A stretch of DNA of 5,547 bases from UBA6626 sp963579995 (GTDB lineage: Bacteria; Planctomycetota; Phycisphaerae; Phycisphaerales; Phycisphaeraceae). The stretch's first letter is position 1. The number at the start of each line of letters is the position of its first letter. A program made the translations under genes and the position numbers. The stretch lies in the NCBI GenBank assembly GCA_963579995.1, contig CAUZIY010000196.1:1-5547 (forward strand), in the 5' to 3' direction. This document shows positions 1-5,424 of this stretch, piece after piece. The notes beneath the pieces are model-generated. The model was not told the origin of the DNA. It saw only the letters and a program-made list of their open reading frames with translations, and did no database searches.

Positions 1-250
1 TGTGAATCAGTCGCATTGCCTCAGTCTCATTCTTCATCAGTCCAATATGTGCACCACCAAGCCAAAGTGACGTCACTTGCTCGCCAGTCGCTCCGAGTGT
101 TCGTGTCGGGATGCCTTCAGCCTGCGTGGTGTTTTGTGCCCAGGATGTAGACCCAGATCCAGTGACTGGTAGTGCAGAGGCCAAGCCGGTTCCTGCTGCG
201 ACTTTTGCCGACCCTTGGATGAAATCTCTTCGGGTGAGGTTCTTTTTCAT
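1..250 (-). CDS. Tat-exported aldo/keto reductase-like protein (5' part only)
   Basis: The first 83 codons of a minus-strand gene are present; the rest lies beyond the left edge. The start is ATG at 250-248, with AGGAGA (259-264 on the minus strand) 8 nt upstream. The N-terminus is a twin-arginine signal: 'LTRRDF' at residues 5-10, then a weakly hydrophobic Ala/Gly/Val stretch (about 13-30) and a plausible signal peptidase site after 'SWA' (36-38). The mature part begins 'IPTRTLGATGEQV' and continues 'LWLGGAHIG', which resembles the first beta-strands of aldo/keto reductases (typically 'R.LG.TG..VS.LGLG'). Many planctomycete and related genomes encode Tat-dependent oxidoreductases of this kind, which act outside the cytoplasmic membrane. 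The catalytic Asp-Tyr-Lys-His tetrad is not in the window, so activity cannot be judged. The Tat signal is clear; the family call rests on a short stretch. The gene is divergent from the sugar-phosphate cluster. Confidence 0.72.
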   Translation of the reverse strand, partial: MKKNLTRRDFIQGSAKVAAGTGLASALPVTGSGSTSWAQNTTQAEGIPTRTLGATGEQVTSLWLGGAHIGLMKNETEAMRLIH

Positions 251-278
251 GGGGAAAGTCTCCTGACGTTATACGCAA

Positions 279-284
279 ATTATA
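279..284 (-). promoter_or_regulatory. -10 box (TATAAT) of the aldo/keto reductase-like gene
   Basis: A perfect TATAAT reads on the minus strand 28 nt before the ATG at 250. It would start transcription near 271-273, giving a leader of about 22 nt that contains the AGGAGA ribosome-binding site. No good -35 hexamer is found 16-18 nt upstream. A TTGACC lies 28 nt upstream of the -10, too far to pair with it. Confidence 0.5.
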
Positions 285-405
285 GACAGATGTCCTGGAT
301 GATTTGAGATCTGGTCAATTTGGCCTGCTTTTTACACCATTTGCAGTTGTCACGCACTGTTCATAAGTGGCTATAGAGGCCTATCCGGGACGGCTGTTCA
401 TTTGA

Positions 406-561
406 TCGGCATCAAGGCCATGGAATCTCTACGGCGCCTTATTGGATAGCCGGGATGCGTATCGGCCCATTGGTATCAAATTGCCACCTGCACCAGTTGG
501 CGCCGACCAGATTGACGATGGGACCTGCACCACGGAGACTACATTTCGTTCCTATTCATGA
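406..561 (+). other. protein-like open frame without a start codon (possible gene remnant)
   Basis: Between TGA at 403-405 and TGA at 559-561 lie 51 sense codons. Their translation looks more protein-like than chance, for example 'PWNLYGALLDSRDAYRPIG' followed by 'IKLPPAPVGADQIDDG'. There is no ATG or GTG in the frame and no ribosome-binding site; the only alternative start is a TTG inside it. The same frame continues upstream of the TGA to a GTG at 367 ('VAIEAYPGRLFI'), so one stop interrupts about 64 sense codons. It could be the decayed 3' end of a gene or chance. I do not recognise the family. The two other plus frames are also open over parts of this stretch, which weakens the case. Confidence 0.15.
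486..532 (+). repeat. 10-nt direct repeat ACCTGCACCA (486-495 and 523-532)
   Basis: Two identical copies of ACCTGCACCA lie 37 nt apart, start to start, 41-87 nt before the NagB-like gene. They flank the only -35-like hexamer in the region (TTGACG, 512-517). The position would suit a regulator binding site, but the unit is short and may be chance. Confidence 0.3.
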
Positions 562-572
562 GAGGTCTGTAG

Positions 573-1442
573 ATGGCAGATGATTTAAATGCCAATTATT
601 ACGATCTGACCGTTGATCAGTTTACCAAGGCCAAACCCTGGCAGTTTAATGTGGCGACCAACGTTGACGCTTTGAACCGATTGATTGCCCAGGAAGCAGC
701 CATGGCGATTGCGGAGGCCGGTCAAGCGGGGCACAAGATTCTGATTATTACACCGGTTGGACCGTTGGATTACACCTACTGGGCCCAAGCATGTAATGCC
801 GGTGGGATCTCCTGTGAACCGTTGATCACATTGAACATGGATGATTACCTCGACGGGCACGGCAACTGCATAGATGCCGGCCATCCGCTCAGCTTTCGTT
901 GTTTTATTGACCAGACATTTATCCAGAAGCTTGACCCGGCATTACGCCCCGATCCGAAGAATGTCCGCTTTCCTGACCCACATGAACCGCAGGCCACAAC
1001 CGCCTTGATTGAATCATTTGGTGGGGCCGATCTTTGTTATGGCGGCATGGGGATTACAGGCCATTTTGCCTTTAATGATCCGCCGGAACCGGATCAGCCG
1101 TGTGTCGATGAAGTGGTTCGTAGCAGTCGAACACGCTGTGTGAACATCATGCGCGAGAGCCAGGCGCAGATGTGTATGGGCGGAACCCATGGAAACTGGG
1201 AGATTATCCCGCGCCGGGCAGTGACGCTGGGAATGTATGAGTTGTTGATGAGTAAAAAGATTCACTTGACATTCATGCGAAGCTGGCATGCGGGTGTTCT
1301 ACGCCGGGCGTTGTTTGGTCCTGTTTCGGGTCGATGTCCCGGATCATTTATTCAAGAGCATCCGAATGTTGAAGTAACACTTACGGAAGTTGCCGCGGCG
1401 GTTCCGATCATGAATGTGGCTCAGGCCAGGGGTGAAATCTAG
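573..1442 (+). CDS. NagB/6-phosphogluconolactonase-superfamily sugar-phosphate isomerase (glucosamine-6-phosphate isomerase-like)
   Basis: This 289-residue protein has the NagB fold pattern throughout and is slightly longer than E. coli NagB (266 residues). 'LNMDDY' (87-92) matches NagB 'FNMDEY', so Asp90 corresponds to Asp72, the residue that moves the C2 proton. 'GGMGITGHFAFNDP' (157-170) matches 'GGVGNDGHIAFNEP': His164 corresponds to His143, Asp169 replaces Glu148, and Thr162 stands where NagB has Asp141. 'IPRRAVTLGM' (212-221) matches 'VPKYALTVGV'. The phosphate loop 'PTGGTP' is replaced by 'TPVGPLDY' (60-67), and 'GSQKA' by 'RSWHAG'. The ATG at 573 follows AGAGG by 7 nt. The enzyme is cytosolic by lack of a signal. 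NagB converts glucosamine-6-phosphate to fructose-6-phosphate and ammonia. With an aldolase and a phosphofructokinase downstream, this protein probably supplies a ketose-6-phosphate, but the changed residues leave substrate and deaminase activity open. Superfamily certain; reaction uncertain. Confidence 0.85.
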   Translation: MADDLNANYYDLTVDQFTKAKPWQFNVATNVDALNRLIAQEAAMAIAEAGQAGHKILIITPVGPLDYTYWAQACNAGGISCEPLITLNMDDYLDGHGNCIDAGHPLSFRCFIDQTFIQKLDPALRPDPKNVRFPDPHEPQATTALIESFGGADLCYGGMGITGHFAFNDPPEPDQPCVDEVVRSSRTRCVNIMRESQAQMCMGGTHGNWEIIPRRAVTLGMYELLMSKKIHLTFMRSWHAGVLRRALFGPVSGRCPGSFIQEHPNVEVTLTEVAAAVPIMNVAQARGEI

Positions 1443-1484
1443 AATGGTCGCCATCGAACAAGGGCGAATCTGGGCATGGTGATC

Positions 1485-1490
1485 AGGAGG
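1485..1490 (+). promoter_or_regulatory. orphan perfect Shine-Dalgarno (AGGAGG)
   Basis: The best ribosome-binding sequence in the window lies between the NagB-like and aldolase genes but has no suitable start. The nearest TTG (1493) is only 2 nt away and would encode 13 codons ending at TAG 1532-1534. No ATG or GTG lies 5-12 nt downstream. The aldolase ATG is 55 nt away and has its own GAGGA (1536-1540). Confidence 0.4.
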
Positions 1491-1545
1491 AATTGATATC
1501 ATCTACAGGTAAATCACGAATCATTTGGTCGTAGTGAGGAAAAAA

Positions 1546-2430
1546 ATGTCGTTGGCAGACTGTAAAACACTTATCCAGCACGCATTTGATCATGGGTACG
1601 GGGTGCCCCAGGTCAATACGAATGGCGGGATGTATGACCTGACACGCACGATTGTAGAAGTGGCGCAGGAACTAAAAGCGCCCATTCTCCTGGGCGCCTA
1701 CGAAGCGAATCTGGGCTATCGCGGGTTCGAGTTCGCGGCCATGGTGATGCGGTCTTTTGCTGAAAAGGTCGATGCACCCGTGGCGGTCCACTTGGATCAT
1801 GGGTCAAGCCCCGATGTGTGTCGGGAGGCGATCGAGGCGGGTTTTAACTCGGTGATGATCGATGGTTCTCACCTGCCGATCGATGAAAACATCGATCAGT
1901 GCAATCAGGTCACCGCATTCGCCAAGCCGGCTGGCATCATGGTTGAGGCCGAAGTCGGTCAACTGCAGACCCTTTTGCCTGACGGTTCGATGAGTGAGGT
2001 GAAAAACCTTTGTGATCCCAAAGAGGTCGAGCGTATCTGCCAGGAAACACAGATCGATATGTTGGCGGTAGGGATTGGCAATGCACACGGTTTTTATAAA
2101 GGTCAGCCGGATATTCGATTTGATTTGTTGGAACAATTTTCCGGGGTATCTACAGTGCCCCTGGTTCTGCACGGCTCCACGGGGCTGTCAGACCAGACCA
2201 TCCGCCGGTGTGTTTCCATGGGCATGGCCAAAGTCAACCTCGGCACGCTGATTCGCACGCGGTATTTGGAGTACACCGCAGAGGTGATTGCAGAAGGCAA
2301 TCATCTAAACCACCCATGGCGAGTGAGCCAAGAAGTGTGTGAGCGGGTCAAGCCGCACGTGCAACACATCATTGAAGTGACCGGGTCTGCCGGCCGGGCG
2401 GAGGAGCTTGCTTCGTGTCTGGGTCGATAG
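1546..2430 (+). CDS. class II (zinc-dependent) ketose-bisphosphate aldolase, fructose/tagatose-bisphosphate type
   Basis: This 294-residue protein aligns along its length with the GatY/KbaY/FbaA class II aldolases (KbaY and GatY are about 284-286 residues). These cleave a ketose-1,6-bisphosphate to dihydroxyacetone phosphate and glyceraldehyde-3-phosphate. 'VHLDHG' (81-86) supplies catalytic Asp84 and zinc ligand His85. His181 in 'GNAHGFY' and His209 in 'LVLHGSTG' are the other two zinc ligands, at nearly the same positions as KbaY 83/180/208. 'VEAEVGQL' (133-140) carries the conserved Glu pair. 'KVNLGT' (229-234) is the phosphate-site segment; it lacks the Asp of FbaA 'NIDTD' and so is nearer the tagatose type. 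'VPQVNTNGG' replaces the usual 'VPAFN..N'. The ATG at 1546 follows GAGGA by 5 nt; an in-frame TTG at 1525 would add seven residues but has no ribosome-binding site. The 3' end overlaps the kinase gene by 16 nt, indicating co-translation. Family certain; stereochemistry of the substrate not resolved. Confidence 0.9.
   Translation: MSLADCKTLIQHAFDHGYGVPQVNTNGGMYDLTRTIVEVAQELKAPILLGAYEANLGYRGFEFAAMVMRSFAEKVDAPVAVHLDHGSSPDVCREAIEAGFNSVMIDGSHLPIDENIDQCNQVTAFAKPAGIMVEAEVGQLQTLLPDGSMSEVKNLCDPKEVERICQETQIDMLAVGIGNAHGFYKGQPDIRFDLLEQFSGVSTVPLVLHGSTGLSDQTIRRCVSMGMAKVNLGTLIRTRYLEYTAEVIAEGNHLNHPWRVSQEVCERVKPHVQHIIEVTGSAGRAEELASCLGR
2400..2406 (+). promoter_or_regulatory. Shine-Dalgarno (GGAGGAG) that decides the kinase start
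   Basis: GGAGGAG inside the last codons of the aldolase gene (an Ala-Glu-Glu stretch) ends 8 nt before GTG 2415. The alternative ATG at 2439 has only a weak AGGT (2430-2433) before it. Confidence 0.55.
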
Positions 2431-3608
2431 GTTCCCCGATGGGTAATTTGGTTGTCGCTCAGGGTGGTGGCCCCACGCCGGTTATCAATTGCAGTTTGTT
2501 CGGTATCATCGATCAAGCGATAAGCAGCGGGAAGATCGCGAAAGTGTTGGGCGCTCGCTACGGCATTACCGGCGTTTTGCGGGATGATTTTGTCGATTTG
2601 TCAACATTAAGTGGCCAACGGAAAGAGGGTCTTAAGCATGCACCCGGTGCAGCCTTGGGGTCATGTCGTCACAAACTACAAGATCAGGAATATCCACGCA
2701 TCATTGAAACCTTCAAGCAGCGTGACGTGCGATACCTGCTGTACATCGGCGGAAACGACTCGATGGATACTGCGGATCGAATTGATCAACTGGCTAAACG
2801 AGAACAGTATGAGCTGGGTGTCATAGGCGTGCCCAAGACCGTGGACAACGATCTGATGGGTACCGACCGTTGCCCCGGCTACGGTAGTGCGGCCCGGTAT
2901 GTGGCCCAATCGGTTCGAGATCTGGGTGTTGATATTCGTTCACTACCCACACCGATATCAATTTTTGAAGCGATGGGGCGGAATGCAGGCTGGATTGCCG
3001 CGGCTTCAGCGTTGGCCAAGACCGATGAAGACAGTGCGCCTCATCGGATCTATTTACCCGAACGTCCGTTCCTGATCGAGCAGTTTCTTGCCGACGTCGA
3101 GGCGGTTTACCGACGCCTGGGTTGGGCCGTCGTTGTGGTGAGCGAAGGGTTGCAAGGTGTTAACGGACCATCCGGCGATCCGGAGTTGCGGGACGACTTT
3201 GGTCACGCGTTGCCAGGGGATCTGGCTGGACGTTTGGCTCAGCTTGTGTCGCAAAAAATAGCTGGCGGTGGAGTGCGTTGTCGTAGTGAAAGGCCTGGGG
3301 TTTGTGGTCGCGCGTCCATGGTCCATGTTTCCCCGGTTGATCAGCGTGATGCCGAACAGGTCGGTCGCGTGGCAGTTGATCTTGTGGTGAATGGAAAAAC
3401 CGGGGTCATGGTGACACTGCAACCGGTGGACCAGGGTGGAACGGGTACAATCCAGTTGGCCGAGGTTGCAAATAACGAACGAACCATGCCCGACGAGATG
3501 ATTGATTCGTCTGGATCGAACGTCACCGGCCAGTTTCTTGAATATGCCCGTCCATTGATCGGGCCGCCGCTTGCGGATTATGTGTCTGTCAACGATCTGT
3601 CCACCTAA
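2415..3608 (+). CDS. 6-phosphofructokinase, PfkA family, predicted pyrophosphate-dependent
   Basis: This protein phosphorylates a ketose-6-phosphate at C1, the step feeding the aldolase encoded just upstream. It has 397 residues from GTG 2415, or 389 from ATG 2439. The first start has GGAGGAG 8 nt upstream; the second gives 'MGNLVVAQGGGPT', closer to the usual family N-terminus, so the start is not settled. Motifs: 'QGGGPTPVIN' (16-25, nucleotide/PPi loop); 'GGNDSMDTAD' (112-121); 'PKTVDND' (140-146) with catalytic base Asp144 (E. coli Asp127); 'TDRCPGYGSAA' (150-160); 'MGRNAGWIA' (187-195); 'VSEG' (242-245). Asp115 (E. coli Gly104) and Lys141 (E. coli Gly124) are the pair that marks pyrophosphate-using enzymes. 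Asn114 replaces the usual Asp103. The C-terminal half ('VDQRDAEQVGR', 'GVMVTL', 'DEMIDSSG') fits the long PfkA group rather than E. coli PfkA (320 residues). It overlaps the aldolase gene by 16 nt and so is probably translationally coupled. Family certain; phosphate donor inferred. Confidence 0.9.
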   Translation: MSGSIGSPMGNLVVAQGGGPTPVINCSLFGIIDQAISSGKIAKVLGARYGITGVLRDDFVDLSTLSGQRKEGLKHAPGAALGSCRHKLQDQEYPRIIETFKQRDVRYLLYIGGNDSMDTADRIDQLAKREQYELGVIGVPKTVDNDLMGTDRCPGYGSAARYVAQSVRDLGVDIRSLPTPISIFEAMGRNAGWIAAASALAKTDEDSAPHRIYLPERPFLIEQFLADVEAVYRRLGWAVVVVSEGLQGVNGPSGDPELRDDFGHALPGDLAGRLAQLVSQKIAGGGVRCRSERPGVCGRASMVHVSPVDQRDAEQVGRVAVDLVVNGKTGVMVTLQPVDQGGTGTIQLAEVANNERTMPDEMIDSSGSNVTGQFLEYARPLIGPPLADYVSVNDLST

Positions 3609-3628
3609 CCGGACGACGTTGTGGAGTT

Positions 3629-3637
3629 TGCTATAAT
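3629..3637 (+). promoter_or_regulatory. extended -10 promoter of trxB (TGC-TATAAT)
   Basis: TG at 3629-3630, one base, then a perfect TATAAT at 3632-3637. No -35 is recognisable, which is normal for extended -10 promoters. Transcription would start near 3644-3647, at or next to the trxB ATG, so the message should be leaderless or nearly so. It places trxB under its own promoter, separate from the sugar-phosphate cluster. Confidence 0.6.
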
Positions 3638-3646
3638 CCTGCCGCC

Positions 3647-4651
3647 ATGAGCCAGGATAAACCATCTCAAACAAGCAATGATGTGGAGAAAGTGACGATC
3701 ATTGGCTCGGGACCTGCCGGCTGGACGGCGGCGATCTATGCCGCGCGGGCCAACCTCGACCCATTGGTTTTTGAAGGTGTTGCCAAGCAGAATCCGGCAC
3801 TGGTTTTGCCCGGTGGGCAACTCATGTTGACTTCGGAAGTGGAGAACTATCCAGGTTATAGTGAAGGTGTTGATGGTCCTAAGATGATGGCTGATTTCAA
3901 GAAGCAGGCCGAGCGGTTCGGTACTCGTATTTGCAGCGAAGACATCGGAGCTTGTAACTTTGAACAACAACCTTTTGTTCTGACGACCAACGCCGCTAAG
4001 ACCATCAAGACCCATGCCCTGATTATTGCGACCGGCGCGACCGCCAATTGGATTGGCTTGGAAAATGAACAGCGACTGGCACGTATCGGTGGTGGCGTGA
4101 GTGCCTGTGCCGTGTGTGATGGCGCCTTGCCCATTTTTCGTGATCAGCCGTTGGTGGTGGTCGGAGGCGGCGACAGTGCGATGGAAGAGGCCAGCTATTT
4201 GACGAAATTTGCCTCTACGGTCTACGTCGTACACCGTCGGGATCAATTTCGCGCCAGCAAGATCATGCAGAGTCGGATCCTTGACAATCCCAAGTGCAAA
4301 GTGATCTGGGATACCGTGGTGACCGATGTGCTGGGTGATGAGAAAATTGAAGGAATCAGGCTGAAAAACGTGAAAACAAACGAAGAATCAACACTGGGCT
4401 GCAAAGGGATGTTTGCCGCCATCGGCCATACACCGGCCACCTCCTTTCTTAAGCCCGGTCAACTTAAAATGGATGACAAAGGGTACATTACGATGCCGGT
4501 TGCCCATCGTAGTTTTACGAGTGTAGAGGGTGTATTTGTGGCCGGCGATGTGGCCGATAGTGTCTATCGCCAGGCGGTTACAGCCGCCGGTATGGGGTGC
4601 AGCGCCGCCATTGATGCTGAACGTTGGTTGGCCGATCAGAACATTGACTGA
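3647..4651 (+). CDS. trxB: thioredoxin-disulfide reductase (NADPH)
   Basis: TrxB is a cytosolic FAD enzyme that passes electrons from NADPH to thioredoxin. At 334 residues it is slightly longer than E. coli TrxB (321), partly from a polar N-terminal tail. Motifs in order: FAD loop 'GSGPAGWTAA' (20-29); 'GGQLMLTSEVENYPG' (56-70); redox centre 'CAVC' with Cys154 and Cys157, followed by Asp158 (E. coli has CATC); NADPH loop 'GGGDSAMEEA' (173-182); 'HRRDQFRASK' (196-205), whose arginines bind the NADP 2'-phosphate; second FAD segment 'GVFVAGDVAD' (295-304) and 'YRQAVTAAGMGC' (307-318). These are all diagnostic. The ATG at 3647 has no Shine-Dalgarno but a TATAAT ends 9 nt before it. Possible internal GTG starts at codons 13 and 16 would remove the tail and leave very little before the FAD strand. 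The gene lies 38 nt after the kinase gene, and its stop is 5 nt from that of convergent ruvA. Confidence 0.96.
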   Translation: MSQDKPSQTSNDVEKVTIIGSGPAGWTAAIYAARANLDPLVFEGVAKQNPALVLPGGQLMLTSEVENYPGYSEGVDGPKMMADFKKQAERFGTRICSEDIGACNFEQQPFVLTTNAAKTIKTHALIIATGATANWIGLENEQRLARIGGGVSACAVCDGALPIFRDQPLVVVGGGDSAMEEASYLTKFASTVYVVHRRDQFRASKIMQSRILDNPKCKVIWDTVVTDVLGDEKIEGIRLKNVKTNEESTLGCKGMFAAIGHTPATSFLKPGQLKMDDKGYITMPVAHRSFTSVEGVFVAGDVADSVYRQAVTAAGMGCSAAIDAERWLADQNID

Positions 4652-4656
4652 ATCGA

Positions 4657-5352
4657 TTAACTGCTTTTGATCTGGTAGACGCGGGCGATCATCGCCTCGA
4701 TATTTTCAAACTTTTCCTCGCTGGCCAATACCTGGTCGACCCATTGGATTACCTGGGTTCGATTTTCACCAAGTTGAACCATCACTTCAATTGCCTCCCG
4801 TGCTCCACCGGCCTGGGAATTCCCAAGAGCGGGCTGGCCACCGCTCAATTGTTCTTGATCGCTGTCCCCAACGTTCGCAGGGTCGGCTGAGTTGCTGCTT
4901 GCGGATTCGCCTGTCGTGTGGGCCAGGAAACGGTCTACTTTGCCGTGTAGTGTCGCCACAATTGTTTCCGCTGTCCGTCGCCCGACTTCAGGAAGACTCT
5001 GTAGCATTGCGACGTCACGATTAGCAACGGCATAGGCGATTTGAGCGGCATCTAATGTCATGGCACGCAGTGCCTTACGGTATCCAATGCCCTTGCAAGT
5101 GGTGAAAAGTTCAAAGAATTCCCTTTCCGATGGGCTGAGAAATCCAGCCAATCGGGGAATCATCGTCGCGCCTTGGTTTTGGGATTCAAAGTAATAGAGG
5201 GTATGCAACTTGACGTGCTGGCCGATCTTGCCCTCAAGGCGAGCGGCCGTATATGCCGGGACCAATATTTCGTACGTCAGTGACCCATCACCGTCAATGA
5301 CGATGGAGCCACTGCTGATCGATTCTAGAATACCTTCAAGACGTGTAATCAT
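4657..5352 (-). CDS. ruvA: Holliday junction branch migration complex subunit RuvA
   Basis: RuvA binds the four-way DNA junction as a tetramer and loads the RuvB motor during recombinational repair. It has 231 residues against about 200 in E. coli. Domain I (OB fold) spans about 1-70 and begins 'MITRLEG', the conserved N-terminus, which fixes the ATG at 5352. Domain II has two helix-hairpin-helix motifs: 'CKGIGYRKAL' (86-95) and 'LPEVGRRTAETIV' (120-132). A polar, Ser/Ala/Asp-rich linker (about 145-183) leads to domain III (about 184-231, 'AREAIEVMVQLG'), the RuvB-binding module. Extra length comes from the linker and from about seven additional residues after the acidic-pin position, where only Glu56 is acidic (E. 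coli has Glu55-Asp56). No Shine-Dalgarno precedes the ATG; a TATGAT ends 8 nt before it. ruvB does not follow: trxB ends convergently 5 nt from the ruvA stop. The extended pin region and overall style suggest a Phycisphaerae-type planctomycete. Confidence 0.95.
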   Translation of the reverse strand: MITRLEGILESISSGSIVIDGDGSLTYEILVPAYTAARLEGKIGQHVKLHTLYYFESQNQGATMIPRLAGFLSPSEREFFELFTTCKGIGYRKALRAMTLDAAQIAYAVANRDVAMLQSLPEVGRRTAETIVATLHGKVDRFLAHTTGESASSNSADPANVGDSDQEQLSGGQPALGNSQAGGAREAIEVMVQLGENRTQVIQWVDQVLASEEKFENIEAMIARVYQIKSS

Positions 5353-5360
5353 AATTTCAG

Positions 5361-5366
5361 ATCATA
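5361..5366 (-). promoter_or_regulatory. -10 box (TATGAT) of ruvA
   Basis: TATGAT (5/6 to consensus) reads on the minus strand with 8 nt between it and the ruvA ATG. The start point would fall at about 5352-5355, giving a leaderless or near-leaderless transcript. No clear -35 hexamer lies 16-18 nt upstream. The absence of any Shine-Dalgarno before this well-fixed ATG supports the reading. Confidence 0.45.
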
Positions 5367-5424
5367 CTCATATCTGGATGTGACGGTTATAACGCAAGCG
5401 CCATGCGGGGTGCCTGTTATCGGG

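Larger units (their letters stand above)
251..572. other. divergent intergenic region between the oxidoreductase and the sugar-phosphate cluster
   Basis: This 322-nt stretch separates the divergent start codons at 250 and 573. It holds the minus-strand -10 box at 279-284 and ribosome-binding sites for both flanking genes. AGAGG at 561-565 sits 7 nt before the ATG at 573. It also holds a 10-nt direct repeat (486-495 and 523-532). No convincing plus-strand promoter was found. The best -35 is TTGACG at 512-517, but the hexamer 17 nt on (GAGACT, 535-540) is a poor -10. All three plus frames have moderately long open stretches here, none with a convincing start and ribosome-binding site. No intrinsic terminator or tRNA-like fold was seen by eye. 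Confidence 0.6.

Noticed and set aside
313..318. TTGACC on the minus strand as the -35 for the oxidoreductase promoter
   Set aside because: It is 28 nt from the TATAAT at 279-284, well beyond the 15-19 nt spacing a sigma-70-type promoter allows.
455..583. 42-codon plus frame from ATG 455 overlapping the start of the NagB-like gene
   Set aside because: No ribosome-binding site at a proper distance and an Arg/His/Pro-rich translation. The overlap with the NagB-like start looks accidental.
1444..1482. 12-codon frame just after the NagB-like stop, with two Trp codons near its end (leader-peptide-like)
   Set aside because: No attenuator hairpins follow, the ribosome-binding site is poorly spaced, and nothing links the cluster to tryptophan.
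1525..1545. Upstream TTG start for the aldolase at 1525
   Set aside because: No ribosome-binding site at a suitable distance, and the seven added residues ('VVVRKK') lie outside the family's N-terminus. ATG 1546 has GAGGA.
3054..4246. Long minus-strand open frames (about 206 and 213 codons) opposite the kinase and trxB
   Set aside because: They mirror well-supported plus-strand genes, have His/Arg/Thr-rich translations and no recognisable motifs, so they are shadow frames.
4684..4696. Short inverted repeat GGCGA-TCA-TCGCC downstream of trxB as a terminator
   Set aside because: The stem is only 5 bp, lies within ruvA codons, and is followed by a broken, weak T run. Not enough for an intrinsic terminator call.
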